A stretch of 64,000 bases of DNA from Leptasterias polaris. Taxonomy: Eukaryota > Echinodermata > Asteroidea > Forcipulatida > Asteriidae. Every line of letters starts with the position of its first letter. Position 1 is the first letter of the stretch. Below, in pieces: positions 1-17,328 of the stretch. Where the stretch lies: the NCBI GenBank assembly GCA_037783415.1, contig JAZGTN010000300.1, positions 124,001 to 188,000 on the forward strand, given 5' to 3'. The position numbers and the translations under genes were made by a program. A model generated the notes under the pieces. That model searched no databases. It had not been told where the DNA came from and was given only the letters and a program-made list of their open reading frames with translations.

Positions 1-298
1 ATTGCCCATCAAGTTCTGTAAATTCTTATCTCTTATTTGTGGATATTAATCATTTGTGGCCGTTTTGCCGTGAGTAACTTCTACTTTATTTCAACTGTAC
101 CTGCGACAACCAAGGCCTCATTTCACTACTTACTATTGAGCTTGGAATTACACGGAGGCTGTTTGTGACCGATTCCATACTTATTTTTTAGTATAAGACA
201 TTTGTTGAACAATGCTTTCTGTTCAAACAGCACTACAAAACTTAGGCCAAGGTCTCAGATCTTTTAGTAAAACCCATGCTCAGGAGCTCCTGACTTCA

Positions 299-5388
<5,090 letters not shown>

Positions 5389-5391
<3 letters not shown>

Positions 5392-5468
5392 CACTGACTC
5401 TTCATCAGAACCGTAACCAGCTTGGTCTGTGCTGTCGTCGGTGCTATGTGTACTACCCAGTGTGATTT
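5389..5468 (-). other. HEATR5 exon segment upstream of the conserved start Met
   Basis: This is the 5' part of the first recognised HEATR5 exon, between a good acceptor (pyrimidine-rich tract ending TTTCAG at 5474-5469) and the conserved MELSHS start. It stays open in frame and would encode an acidic Ser/Thr/Asp-rich stretch ending GYGSDEESV. The simplest reading is 5' UTR. An alternative is a longer protein isoform starting in an upstream exon, which I could not find. Confidence 0.5.
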
Positions 5469-5589
5469 CTGAAACACACAAAAAACAAAAATAAACTTAG
5501 AGATGAACAGGTTTAGATTATTGAAGGAAATACAGGCTAAATTAACAACCAGGGCCCAATTCTATGATGCTGCTCCAGCAGAAAGTTGC

Positions 5590-6000
5590 TTAAAGAGGAG
5601 CTTCAAAGTCAAATTCAGTTTTGTGATGCACCCATTCTACAATAGAGTCCTCATGAAAGTGGTGGAAAAATTGCAAGTCTCTAACCTCATGATAAAATGG
5701 TGTAAAATTTCATTTTACTTGATACCCAGTTTCAGAACAAAATTTGAAACATGGCGTCATAAGACAGCAAAAACAAATAGGTACATGTAGGCGTAAAATC
5801 CTTAAGAGTCGTTTTGCGCCAGTAAAAGGTCAAGTTCAATGCTATTTTGATTGAATATCATCAAAATTCAGGAATGAACTAAAAATTCTGTGTAGAAAAT
5901 TGTACAGACCTTATATTTGAAATGTGACGTCAAACGAGGTTTGGATTTTGACAAAAAATGCACTCAAAGGGTATCAAACATACAAAATGAAATCACAAGG
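5590..6000 (+). repeat. Interspersed repeat, copy 1 of a ~400-bp family
   Basis: This block matches 9968-10352 in the same orientation with scattered differences and small indels. Shared landmarks in order are a GTGATGCAC block, AGAGTCCTCATGAAA, AAATTTGAAACAT, TTTTGATTGAATATCATCAAAATT and ATATTTGAAATGTG. No coding potential or terminal repeats were seen. It lies just upstream of the first recognised HEATR5 exon. Confidence 0.75.
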
Positions 6001-6699
6001 TACAACAATCATTTAAAACAAAAATGATCTTGCTTCACATTTAAGTGAGAAACAAAAACTATTTCTTGACTGGCCAGCATATCCCAAGAACCCTTTTTTA
6101 ACGTACAAAGGTAGAGGTTTGAAAACATCATCTCCCAAGATGGAGTTTACGATTCACAATCAACAAAACCTCGTATAGTGTTGACATTTTGAGGTGCTGC
6201 GAACCGAAGAGTGAGAGAGAAAAACCTGTGATAATCAGCCAGTCTCAGAGGAACAAGCTGACTCAGTGTGCCACCCTTTGGGATTGAACACACAGCTCAC
6301 GCTACCCAGTTCATGTGTTTGCACATGCCAAAGCTGAGGTTGTTTTGATATAATCGATCCACAAAGTGGTTGGACGGGAGGAAAATCACGAACAAGCCCA
6401 CTTTTGAAATTTTTATTTTGGGAGGGTTCAATACTGTAAGATGGAGAAGGAAAATGGTTCAGAAATGATTAGTACATCATGGAAAGGCTATAACAAATGC
6501 AAAACTGTAGACCATTTAATGAGTGAGAATTTACATTGGTGTGCATTTGCATAATACAAGATCATTTAAATATTCACACAGTACAAAATCACAGTTATGT
6601 TGTACATGTTTGTAAAACGCAAAGTGAATTTTGCCTAAAATACTTTCCCTTTGGACTCATGTTGAACAAAACCACATCATGAAAATGAGAAGGTAGAAG

Positions 6700-6852
6700 G
6701 TCTCATTTCATGGCCCTGCTTACCGTGTAATTCTGCGCTTACGACCCATAGAACTATGAGCTTTACAGGGCGTGATAGGTGCAGAATTCTGCGGTTTATT
6801 TTGGGGTCTGACACATCTACATGATGCCAGTTTTTCTTCTTCTTTTGTCTTG
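6700..6852. mobile_element. MITE fragment, TTTCATGGCTCTGCTTACC family
   Basis: Begins TTTCATGGCCCTGCTTACCG and continues with AATTCTGCGCTTACGA, matching the left ends of the elements at 33540 and 37604. The right end is degraded. Confidence 0.5.
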
Positions 6853-8822
6853 ACCCGGGCAACTTTAAATGTATGAACTTATGTCTGAAGATTTTTAAAT
6901 AAAAAACAGCGCCATAAAATAGAACTCAGATAAGTCAAACATGGTGGCCTTCCTACATTAGTACACATTTCACAAAAAGCAGTTTACAATACCCATAGAA
7001 AATATATATAAGGGCTTAAATGGCTAAATACGTATGAATGGTGGGAAAGTAACAGGTTCTACTCCTTTAAAACCGTGCCCTTGTACCACCACCACACAGT
7101 CATTGGAATGATTGAACAGAAATGATTGTTTATGAAACTGAATCCTGATTTCAGACAGGAACAGATTGGCAGTATTTTGGTTTCAGAAATGCGCTGGCAG
7201 CTGCAGGTAGTCTGCACTGTGTACTTATGAATCTAATGGGAAATAAATGTTGGCCGCAGTCATCGCCTTTCAAAAGGTAATCTAACCATGTGACCTCAGG
7301 ACATGTTGTTTAATGCGACTGCATACAGGTTTGAATAGTATGCAAATTTATAGCAGAAAATTGGCAAACGGTCTTAAATTATCAGTATGAATGTAATCCA
7401 AATTTACAATTTAAAAAACCACATTAATAAATGCATAGGCCTAATTAGAATGTAGTGTCATATTTTTAATACCAGAATTAAACAAAATTGTATCCAAATA
7501 ATAAATGATTTCCCTTATAAAGCATAGTAAAATGCTACACAAATCGTATCAGTTGCTACACACAAGTCATTTGCTAGTCAATAATTTAGCATTCAGAGTG
7601 TGCACAAACATTTTAAGTCTAAATATCTTGCCATATGCAAAATGACTGGAATGAAATCGTTCCCTGCAATACAAGATGCAACAGATACACATGTAGTGTA
7701 AAAATGTACCATCATAGAGCTCAATTCCCATAAAAGCTTGAGTTTTTATACAAACTTTATCTGATTATCTACCTAGCCTCTACACGTGCATTAAAATGGT
7801 ACCCATACATCATTGCACAATGTACAAGTTGTCTGTCTATCCCAAACCCATGGCAAAAGTACAGGTTGCCTTTTCTCCCAACGCTCTGAAAAATTTATAA
7901 ATATCATGTGTGTGTGTGTGTCCGGCAGTGTTGAGATATACGAGTATTAACTGACCGCATTATTAACAGCATGTTGTTCTGAGCTGCAGTGTGTTTCCAC
8001 TGACGGGGAAAAACAAAAATGATTCATACACAATCAGCAGCGTCATAAATCTGCATTTCTAAACTGGCTTGTGACGTGTGTATGTATCAGGATGTGATCT
8101 GTGTGCACTGATTTTATAAACATGTCATCAATCTACTGACCAACTGAGAATGGTGGATACATTCCATGTGTAGGAGAGTTGTTGTAAACACAACCTTTAT
8201 TGATCTCCAAAATATCACAACTTTCCCCTTGGGTTTCTTTAGAAAAACCCGTCTCCTGATAAAGACTTAGTTAGAATAAGACTGCAGGCTGATGAAATTG
8301 CATGCACGATAAAGGGACAAGAATTAGTTGCGTAATTTCATGTGCGTTTCATTAAACTCAATATTTTGTATATCTCATTAACGTGCAAGGTATGTCTGTA
8401 TTAGAAGGATTATTGCATTACACAAATGTCATAATCCTGCATTCTCTTGGCCTTGAGTTTCATATTAGAGACCAGTAAATGAAATATGCTAGGAGTAGAA
8501 TTCGATTAGGACCGGTCTTACATGGATACATTAACTTGCATTTAAATCATTATATGAACTAAATCTGGGTACATTTATATTTAAAAGGAACAGAACTTTA
8601 GTTCCATTCCATTTTTTATATATTTATTTATTTTTTGAAGTGAAAGTTGTCTGAATATCTATTAAAAGGACATTCTGTAAAAATTCCAATAGAAGTTTCT
8701 TGGTTTTCATATTTGTGGAAAACAGACTGACAGTTACCCTATTGCAGACCAGTACTGAGTACTAACTTCATACCAAATCAGCCGGATACTAAGTCAACAG
8801 TCTATTTTTCAGATATGAAAAC
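6853..8822. other. Upstream/intergenic DNA, no gene seen
   Basis: AT-rich sequence without a convincing exon. It holds a short GT microsatellite (7907-7920) and otherwise unremarkable sequence. An unfound 5' non-coding exon of HEATR5 could lie here or further right. Confidence 0.5.
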
Positions 8823-9057
8823 TTAGGGTTCTCCCTTTAATCAGTGGTCCGCTGGCCAAATAATAGTTAAAACATGTTTGGAGGGCTGACCAGTAAAAAT
8901 TCTCTCCAAGTGGTCCGGCTGGCTGGTTCAGTGTTAAAAAGACCCAGCTATTACTAGTATGAAATATGGACTAATGAAAAAAACTAGGGGACCAGTGAAA
9001 TGACAAGCAAGCTAGTCCTGCTGGCTAGTCACTGAAAAGGTTCAGGGCAAACCCTGA
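8823..9057. mobile_element. MITE, CAGGGTTTGCCCT family, copy 1
   Basis: The right end read on the minus strand is CAGGGTTTGCCCTGAAC followed by CTTTTCAGTGAC; the left end is a degenerate inverted version (TTAGGGTTCTCCCTTTAA). It matches 14514-14748 in inverted orientation. Both copies are rich in CTGGTCC-type blocks. Size about 235 bp, no coding capacity. Confidence 0.65.
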
Positions 9058-9308
9058 AAATCCCCCTCCTCTATCTCAAGCTTCCACGAAACTCTGTCTT
9101 GCCTATCCTAAAGTTTGGATGGTACACTGGTTTTAGGAAAGTACAGCCATGACATGGATGAATGGTGAAATGGCTAGTTTTTCAAGACACACAACAAGCT
9201 AACCTGTGAAAAATGTCTCTTTAATGAAATAATTTGCAAGGCCTGGAATTTCATTTTGCAAATTCAGCAACTTGGCCAAGTAGACCATGGCATTGGAGGC
9301 ACTTCCAT

Positions 9309-9506
9309 GGCCTAATTTCATAGAGCTGCTTTTAAGCAGAAAATGCAGCTAAAACGTTGTCAGCTTAGCAAAAATTAGAAGCAAACCAGTTACAAATGGC
9401 ACACATGGAACAGTAATTTGGCTGGTAACCTTTTATTTAAATGGTAGCACAATAGTTTTGAGCTTTGCTTAAATTTCGTGCTTTAGCAGCTTTATGAAAT
9501 TGGGCC
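9309..9506. mobile_element. MITE, GGCCCAATTTCATAGAGCTG family, copy in HEATR5 upstream region
   Basis: About 200 bp with inverted ends (left GGCCTAATTTCATAGAGCTG; right, other strand, GGGGCCCAATTTCATAAAGC) and an internal block TGGCTGGTAACC. Related copies lie at 10692-10890, 24781-24976, 41454-41610 and 60302-60501. No open frame of note. Confidence 0.75.
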
Positions 9507-9967
9507 CCAACCAGCTCTGTTATGTTTCACAATTTGCCTTGAGGTTTGAACTTGCAGATAAACACACACTGTATATTTAAATATGGAGGCAGGAAATTTA
9601 GACTCAAGTATGATAAACATACGCACTTGGGTATGCACAAGCAGGTTCTTTGATTATGTGCATTCTAAAAGGCAGCGGAATTTCATAGCAATGTGGCACG
9701 CACGTTTAATCCGACTACCCCTTGACTGTACAATGTAGCATAGACAGACAAGTTTAATACAACTGGTATGCAAATGGACACATACCTGTGCATTGCAGTT
9801 AGTAAAACGCACCCTTTGAACTTCTTATTGTTTATACAACCGTTTTTGATGCAGGACATGGAGAAGATCAAAAGCATTAAAGCCGTAGGGAGTGTTTACC
9901 ACCATCATGTCATCACCGCATCTGGGGTGGAGGCAGGGGGGTGAAAGCTTTAAATCTTACGATTTAA

Positions 9968-10352
9968 AGAGGTTCTTCACGGTCAAATTCATTTTTTGTG
10001 ATGCACTCATTTTCCAATGAATTAGAGTCCTCATGAAAAGGGGGGAAAAGGAGGGATAGTCTCTACCCGCACGAAAAAAAAGGATAAATGTCATTTTATT
10101 TGATACTCTGTCAGAGCGAAATTTGAAACATAAAGCCATTGGAAATCAACAAAAAATAGGTCTGAACATTCTTAGAGGAATTTTTCAGTGCCAGTCAAAA
10201 GGTAAAATTGAACGCCATTTTGATTGAATATCATCAAAATTTAGGAATGAACTGAAAATTCTATACATTTGTACAAAAATGTACAGCCCATATATTTGAA
10301 ATGTGGCGAACAGCTTGGGATTTCAACACAAATTGCACTTGAAGGATATCAA
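9968..10352 (+). repeat. Interspersed repeat, copy 2 of the ~400-bp family
   Basis: Second copy of the repeat at 5590-6000, sharing its landmark blocks in the same order. The divergence of the two copies suggests independent old insertions, not a recent tandem duplication. Confidence 0.75.
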
Positions 10353-10691
10353 ACACATGGCATTGACACCATTTTAACATACATAAGGTTAGAGACTTGT
10401 AACTTTTGTCAAAGTTTTATGGAAAATCAGTGGATCACACAACTGAATTTGATCTTTGAGTCCCTCTTAAACAACTATGTATGTACAAAACTTCACATTC
10501 ATGTATGTTCAATGTACATAGTTTCAAGAAAACATTATATCTGACATGTCTGACAAACATTGCTTAGAAATAATATGGACATTGACTGGCATAAACTCTT
10601 TCTGTATGAAATTTCCGCTGGCAATATAGTTCTGTCAAAATAGTTTAGTCTGTGCTCTGAAAATGTGTGTACTGATAATCAGCTTACTGAA

Positions 10692-10890
10692 GTTGCATAA
10701 AGCTGCTTTAAAAGGCAGAAAAGTATGCATGAACAACTTCCTGCTAAGCAAGAATAAACAAGATACACATGTACCAGTCACAGATTGTAAATGTGACATG
10801 CTATTTTGACTGGTAACCTTTTTCTGGTAAGCGTAATTTTGTTGTGCTCGGCTACTTTTTGTGTTTAAGCAGCTCTATGAAATTGAGTCC
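10692..10890. mobile_element. MITE, same family as 9309-9506
   Basis: Shares the inverted ends (TTGCATAAAGCTGCTT / AAGCAGCTCTATGAAATTG), a CAGTCACAGAT block and the internal TGACTGGTAACC block with the other family members. Degenerate and non-coding. Confidence 0.7.
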
Positions 10891-11609
10891 TGGCTATAAG
10901 CCAGGCACTCGATTTTCTAGCCCAAAAGTCTCAAAAGTAATTGCAATACATGTAGTTGTGTTGTACGATCTTCATAGATATATGCACTTATCTGGGCACC
11001 GTTTTGACCATACTGTGCGCAATGTTTTGACGTCACGTACAGAGTGCTTGTTAAACCTCTGGTCACACCTTTTCCTGTAAACCTTCCAGAGCCATGATAT
11101 AAACCGACAGAATCTTAAAACAAAACTGTGGACTGAAAATAATCACTTCTGTATTCCCCTGTACCCTTTCTCTATGCTTGTAACCACCCTTTCTAATAAC
11201 ACAAGTGCAAAAACCTTTGTACAGTTTGTGAAATTGAAGCAATGAAACACTCTAAACCAAAAACCTCCGCAGAGAGTTCTACAATCGCAATGACGTCCAT
11301 GTTTTTAATCAAGTTAAAAGGTGCTATCGTCAATGGACGTGGTGTCCATGCAGTTGTGTCTGCTATCGAGACATAAAGCATAATATCATTAAATGCAATT
11401 TGGCCTGCAGTTGTTCTACTCTCCTTATCTACGATTATGTACTTGGAGAATCATGCCATTATAATTCCACCTCGGTCTGTACTGCAGCCAGGTGTTTTCA
11501 CATTTGTGTACAGGTTCTGATCTCGGGGGTTTGAATATTTGCCGAGCCATGACCGAGGCAGACAGTGTATTGCTCCCTCGTCTGCAGAAAAGTTTGTTAC
11601 ATACGCACA

Positions 11610-11680
11610 TAATAATAATAATAATAGACGATTCTTATATAGCGCATATATCACCGTGAGGTCCCTATGCGCTTCCAATA
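11610..11680 (-). mobile_element. SINE 3' tail fragment with ATT repeat
   Basis: On the minus strand it reads GCGCTATATAAGAATCGTC followed by ATT triplets, the same tail as the SINEs at 26467 and 28081. The tRNA-like head is missing, so this is a 5'-truncated copy. Confidence 0.65.
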
Positions 11681-11927
11681 TTAAATGTGGATAATGTAAT
11701 GATTGAGATTTTATTCATATGTCAATGTGACAGTATGACATCAGCACATGCAGGTATGCATGGAGCGCAGATATGACAAGGCTTCACTTCAACACGCAAT
11801 TTTACTTCATAAAACCCTTGTTAAGTTGTCACTGCAGTAAACTCCCTTCCCCCTAATTTCAGTTCTAACGGCGACGGCAACAAATAATTTGATTAGTGCA
11901 CTGTTTTATGATGTATGAATTCCATTA

Positions 11928-12205
11928 GGCGGTCAGGTTGGCGTAGTGGTATCTTTCCTCACCTTTCACCTCTCGGACTACAGTTTGAATCCTGCTGAGG
12001 GCACTATGTGGATGGGTTTTCAGTCCCTGCCCGATTGTGTGGGTTTTCCCCTGGAATAATTCCCTGGGGTTTTCCTCCCACATCTAAAGCTGAAACTTCC
12101 TTCCTTGTCCTCACTCAATCGGTTCTTGGCTAGTATACAGTGTAGTGCTTAAATTGGCTTTTTCTGAGAATCCTCGGCTTCACAACCAGAATAAGTAAAG
12201 ACAGA
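11928..12205 (+). mobile_element. tRNA-derived SINE, second family
   Basis: Head GGCGGTCAGGTTGGCGTAGT resembles a tRNA A-box region and CAGTTTGAATCCTGCTG a B box. The body carries GTGGGTTTTCCCCTGG and TTTTCCTCCCACATC, and the copy ends near GAATAAGTAAAGACAGAAAT. It differs from the ATT-tailed SINEs, so at least two tRNA-derived SINE families are present. Confidence 0.7.
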
Positions 12206-13795
12206 AATAAATCGTGTGAATTAATTCACTTTTTTTCTCTTCAGCTGTGTCCTGGCAGATGATTCGATCAAATTTCACTTTCTGTTTCTTCCAAGGAAAA
12301 CCATCCGTATTCACAAGGGCGATACTTTGTGCATCTTTAAACAGTTACTCATTCACATGTATGCACACAGCCTCCAGTCTGAAGCGCTTCCTCTATGTAC
12401 ATGTACACTTAGTCAAAAGCAAACAATCTCAGAGGATGTTTTTCCCTCTCTCCGGGTTCGTTTGCTGAGCTCTGATTTTGGGTCACTGAATTTTTGGCTC
12501 ATTTTTCTTCCCTCAACCATATAAATATAATCACATTTTAATAGATGGGGTTGTGAGTAATTCCATGGTTGTCTGAGGTCACTACTGAGACAACTAAAAC
12601 CCCAGGAAATTCCTGGGAGTTTTGAACCCCACTGCCACTGTGCCACCATATGCTCATTTCAGACTAGGTGCAATTTTCCCAAGAGGGACAATTTTCACTC
12701 AGGGGTTGAACCTCATTTAACACTACTCCAAAGCAGGGGTAGATTTTTCTCAGGGAATGTTTGTTTCCAGTGGGTTTGCCAGGGCTAGCAACTCAAATGT
12801 AAAAACCTCAACCAAACTTTCCTGGGAATCTCTCAGAAAATTTGTCAAGTGTGAACAGGGTTTTAATGACTTGCATTACTTTTTCCAATACATGCATGTT
12901 ATCAATCATGTCAAGAAAACAATATGTTTGAGGACAAACGACATATGCACTGAGTCCAAATAATCATTCAGAATTTTCTGTTAAATCCATAGGTAATGTG
13001 GTATGAGTAACCATGCACTGTAGTATGCAATTAGTTACCCAAATATGTAATTACACGCTTGATTGCTAGAAAATAAAACGTTGATTCCTGTTCTTTCAAA
13101 TACAAAGTACAGGTTTGGTAATCATCCCCGCCAAAATTGATTAACTTCAATCAGACAGCTCACTGAATATAAAGTTCATACCAGTTAAAATCCAGATAAA
13201 TATTTGTGTCTTAAATCAAATTGAGGAAGCAGCATATGAGGACCCTTCAATTCAACAACGCCATGTACTTGTTCTTGTAATAGTATGTATTTTGATTGCC
13301 GCTATCAAAATCAGCCCTACTTGAACATGTACAAAATCCCTGAAAAAACATAAACCTTTAGGAAAAAAAACTTTCCCATCCATCCTAATGACATTTTTTA
13401 CACGTTGGTTGGATTGGTGTGTTGAAACAGCAACTAGAAAATGGAAACCAATTTACTCTTCCAAAAAAACAAAAACCGGACCTGGTACTTTTCCCGTATT
13501 ACAAGTTTATGCTGGTACATTGCATATATTCACCAGAGAAACATCATCACCTGAACTGCAATTTTTACTGAGAAACATGTGTCAGAATTATAAATATGTT
13601 CCTATTTCTATTGCCAGACCAGGGCTTGATTTCACAAAGCACTAAGAATCATCTTAAGATGAGATGTCAATACTACCATCCTGACCATAGTGATTTGTAT
13701 ATAGTGACTTGTAAGGGGAATCTTTCACTGATATTGTGATAAGCATTGTGAAATAAATCACAAAACACAACCCTTAAGTTGGTATGGGACATTAG
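12206..13795. other. Intergenic DNA, no gene seen
   Basis: Reading frames here stay under 90 codons, lack good flanking splice sites and look like chance. No further repeat with recognisable ends was found. Confidence 0.45.
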
Positions 13796-14157
13796 GGGGC
13801 TCCAAATTTGGGGAAAAATCAACAAGCCAGCAACAATCTTACTGGACCAGAATCACAATGAGAAAAAATCTATCTCTACAGTTTCACATTTAAACCGTTT
13901 TGTTTGAACCAGAACTAAGAGAAGATTTATCTCAATTGTATTATGGATAATAATACTTCAATACTCAACAGAATTGACCGATGTTTATCAGACTCAAAGT
14001 CAACATTTGACTACTATTCTAAAAAAATAAAGATATCAGTGAGGTATTATTATTTTTAAAAACACACGACCGCTGGACTTATGCAGTCGTAAATTTACTG
14101 GCCTGATGCTAAAATCACTGGCCTCTAGCCTGCAGATAGTGTAAATTTTAAGCTCTG
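13796..14157. mobile_element. MITE, CAGGGCTCGAAATTT family, short copy
   Basis: The left end GGGGCTCCAAATTTGGGG and the right end (other strand, CAGAGCTTAAAATTTACAC) match the ends of the larger element at 23098-24045, including the internal ACTAAAATCACTGGCCT-like block. It is about 360 bp and appears to be an internally deleted relative. Confidence 0.65.
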
Positions 14158-14513
14158 AACATTTATTACCCCTTTTAATAGATTTTCAAAGGTTAGTTTA
14201 AGAGTTGGGTTCTTGAAAAGAAAAGGGATTAGATTTTTGTTTAAATGCAAGCTCGTCTTCTTCTCTCTAATTTCCCGCCACCTACAATGCAATTTGTAGA
14301 TTACTGCAGCAAAGGTTAGGAGTTCAGTCTTTATTTACAAAGTCTCCCTAACCCAATCAAGACGGATTGCAAATTGGAATTAGAGAAGGACTTTACTCCA
14401 AAACTAGATTAGAGAACAAAGTACTTGACCACATCCAGATTGAGTCTTGGGTTTTGATGACAGATTGAAAATCTATGTATCACAGACTTTACAATGAATA
14501 CAACAGGGTTTGC

Positions 14514-14748
14514 CCTTAACTTTTTCAGTGACTTCATTGGTCCACCAGCTTTTTTACTGGTCCATGTTTTATGGTTCCCTTTTCAACACTGTGAGACTTG
14601 TAATTTGAAGCAATTATATGAACAATCAGTGATTACATGTAATGTTAAACTAGCCAGCCGGATCACTTGCAGTGAATTTGGACTGGTCCTTGGTTGTTTT
14701 AACTGGCATATAAATTGGCCAACAAACCACTGTTAAGGGAGAACACTG
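14514..14748. mobile_element. MITE, CAGGGTTTGCCCT family, copy 2
   Basis: Starts CAGGGTTTGCCCTTAACTTT and ends with an imperfect inverted copy whose other strand reads CAGTGTTCTCCCTTAACAG; 235 bp. It is inverted relative to 8823-9057. The CAG...CTG ends suggest a hAT-like origin; no clear target duplication was seen. Confidence 0.65.
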
Positions 14749-15538
14749 TTTTAAAGCAAGGTTTGGTTTTTGGAATGTGTTTAAATTTGTTTTGATTTTT
14801 ACATACATGCTTTCCACACACATATACACTGTATGTGTTCATATACACTGTATGTGTATGTGTTGCATTTCATTCTGCCGAACACCAACGTTTGCAAACT
14901 TATGCGCACATTTTTAAACCGGGTAGGCACAAGAATTGCAACATTTGCAAAGTTTGGCAAACAGTCTGTATGTGGTGTTAGCATGTTTGCCAACTTTTAA
15001 AATGGACAAAAGAATTAACAAGTCCATGCAAATTATACTAATCTTACCTAAACCTTACCTCAACAACTGTGTCACCACTAACAATGTCACTGTCAACTTT
15101 GTCACACAACTATGTAAATTGAGTTTTTTCCCTGAGTTTTTGTCTTTTAAAAAATCACACTTTTTGGAAAAAGTGCTTTAATTCGCTATGTTAAATTTGA
15201 CTTGTTTACAAATGTGTAGTAAGTAGAATGAATGAAAACAGCATATTTTATTTTGAAGAGCAGATGACAAGACATTGCTCAACACACAGAATATAAAATT
15301 AATGGATACTGCAACATGATTGGTCCAACAAATTGGTGCGCACATGCGCACAGCTTTTGAATACAGCACGTTCCGGTCCAAACTGTTTGAAACGGTTGCG
15401 TACAAGTGTGCACATATACTGTATATAGAACACGGTATGCTCATTAAATGTATCAAGCTTGCAAGATTTGATTCTATCCAAGGTGTCAAAAATATATTTT
15501 CTTCTTCTTTTATACAATTTTTTTCTAGAGAACTTTGA

Positions 15539-15659
15539 AGGCACCGAGTACAAAAGTGCTCTTTCGGGGGCAGGTTTGGAGAGTCATTGGCCAGGAGCGG
15601 CAAAGAGGGCAACAGTCGGTGGCCACTCATCCATTGTGACATCATTCATGCAGCATTGA
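15539..15659 (+). CDS. Orphan candidate terminal exon, unknown protein
   Basis: A long pyrimidine tract ending TTTTTTTCTAG (15528-15538) precedes a locally GC-rich open stretch that would enter in phase 2 and read NFEGTEYKSALSGAGLESHW, then a PGAAKRATVGG segment, ending SFMQH and TGA at 15657-15659. I recognise no family and found no upstream exon. The opposite strand is also open over this stretch (part of a 155-codon frame), so coding is unproven. Non-coding transcript exon or chance are real alternatives. Confidence 0.3.
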
Positions 15660-17173
15660 AGCAATTTTTCCAGGAGGGGAGTGGGTAAGGGGAGTTGGGG
15701 AGGGAAGTGGGGGGAGGGGAGAAACAATCCCCCTTTGCAAAGACTTAGATGATTGGCTACTGTTTGCACTTCTGTATCATTGATACATGTACAGGTACAC
15801 ACTAAATGGGCAGAATCAAGAACCTTGATACAATAATTAGATAACTGATTAATATAATACGGGATAGGCGTACTTGCACAGTATGTTAATCCGTGCATGC
15901 CATTAACAAAATGATTAATTCCAACGGGTTTTCATGATGTCATCATGTACTATAATGTGTGATGGTGTACATGTAAGTGTACCACACCAACTGTAATCCG
16001 ACCAGTACCTGTACACAACCCTCATTATGCATGCCACAATCAAATCCAACAATTAATTCCAATCAGTCCCAGTTCTTGCTACCATCGCTCAATGTAGGTT
16101 CGGCCACAGCACACACAATAATGCATTCAGGATAATGATAAAAAGGAACGCTGGAAAACTGATCATATCAACCCACTTGCAGAGTAAGAATTGACAAAAA
16201 AAACTAAAGAAAAAACCCCTGAATATTTCTCCCCAGTCGGGTCGTGTTTTCAAGTAAGAGACAGTGTGACCCAATTTATCATTACTGTAACACTGTGACT
16301 GCATCCCCGAGGCACAACAGGGGCGGGGGGCGTCAGCGAGAGAGCACGAGACATGGCAGCCGTATCAGTCTTCTTTTAATTCCAGCGCCCTGCAAAGACA
16401 CAGTATCGGGGATCCACTGAGTCATATTATCACCTGATCAGCATACTTACACAGGCCTGGCTGGTTCCCAGCAATCACGGCTCTCTGCTAGTGCCAGATA
16501 GTCCTGTGGTACATTAGCACATAAATGAGTGCATCTCGAGGCTTGTCTCTCAGAAGGCAATTAATTACAAGTTGGCATCATGTTCACCTGGATGGCATTC
16601 CCACTGTACTTTCTCTCCCCCTTCACCTTCCACATGAATTTCTAACAGTATCTTAATAATGTGCGTGACTGTTCAGTCAGGTATGCAGAATGAAAAGACT
16701 GCGATTTTAAAAATAAAGTGCAGTTTCATTTTTAAAATCGTCTTTTAAGACACATGTATACAATCCTCTCGGAGAATTGAAACCAACAATTATGTCTGGA
16801 CACTCTGCAGCATTTTATTTTCCAGAAAAACTCATGATCAGTTTTTATTCAAAAAGTTTGTTCGCTCTAGATGTTTTTAAAAAGCAAATAACTGGCATAC
16901 ATGTATCTAAGAAAACTTTCATCTTCACTTAAATTCGACCTGAGAAATTAAGATCTTGCGTAATCTGATAAAACCCCTAACTGATTATTTAATTGACCTC
17001 TTTGTAAAAAAGTAATGATTGATATGAAACATTTGGTATGGCATTTTAAATTTTGTGTTCAGAGAAGTTTTAATGTTTGTATTTTCAATTATTCAAGACA
17101 AATTTTCAAACATGTTTCACACAATTATACACCCAAATAGATCCATGTCATTTGATTGGAGGATCATAAACAT
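15660..17173. other. Intergenic DNA, no gene seen
   Basis: Starts with a G-rich stretch (15673-15720), then unremarkable AT-rich sequence. A small hairpin GATTTTAAAAAT / ATTTTTAAAATC (about 16704-16741) and a GC-richer patch near 16310-16430 are the only local features. The GC-richer patch could be a promoter, but nothing decides this. Confidence 0.4.
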
Positions 17174-17328
17174 AGTGTTAGCCAGAGGGGTGTATGGGTG
17201 TCTTGCGGACACCCCTGTTTTATCTGTCGTTTACATGTAATGTATTGAAAGTGAACAATTTGGACACCCAGTTTTTAAATTTCCAGCAAATTTGAACACC
17301 CTTTTACCAAACCCTGGCTAAAACCTTG
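17174..17328. mobile_element. MITE, GTTAGCCAGAGGGGTGT family, copy 1
   Basis: Left end AGTGTTAGCCAGAGGGGTGT; right end on the other strand GGTTTTAGCCAGGGTTTGG. The interior contains CAATTTGGACACCCAGTTTT. It matches 28853-29030 in inverted orientation, and a left-end fragment occurs at about 22331-22375. Non-coding. Confidence 0.65.

Noticed and set aside
15178..15645. 155-codon minus-strand frame
   Set aside because: AT-rich, Cys/Ser/Leu-skewed composition, no splice context and a better exon signal on the opposite strand over its right part.
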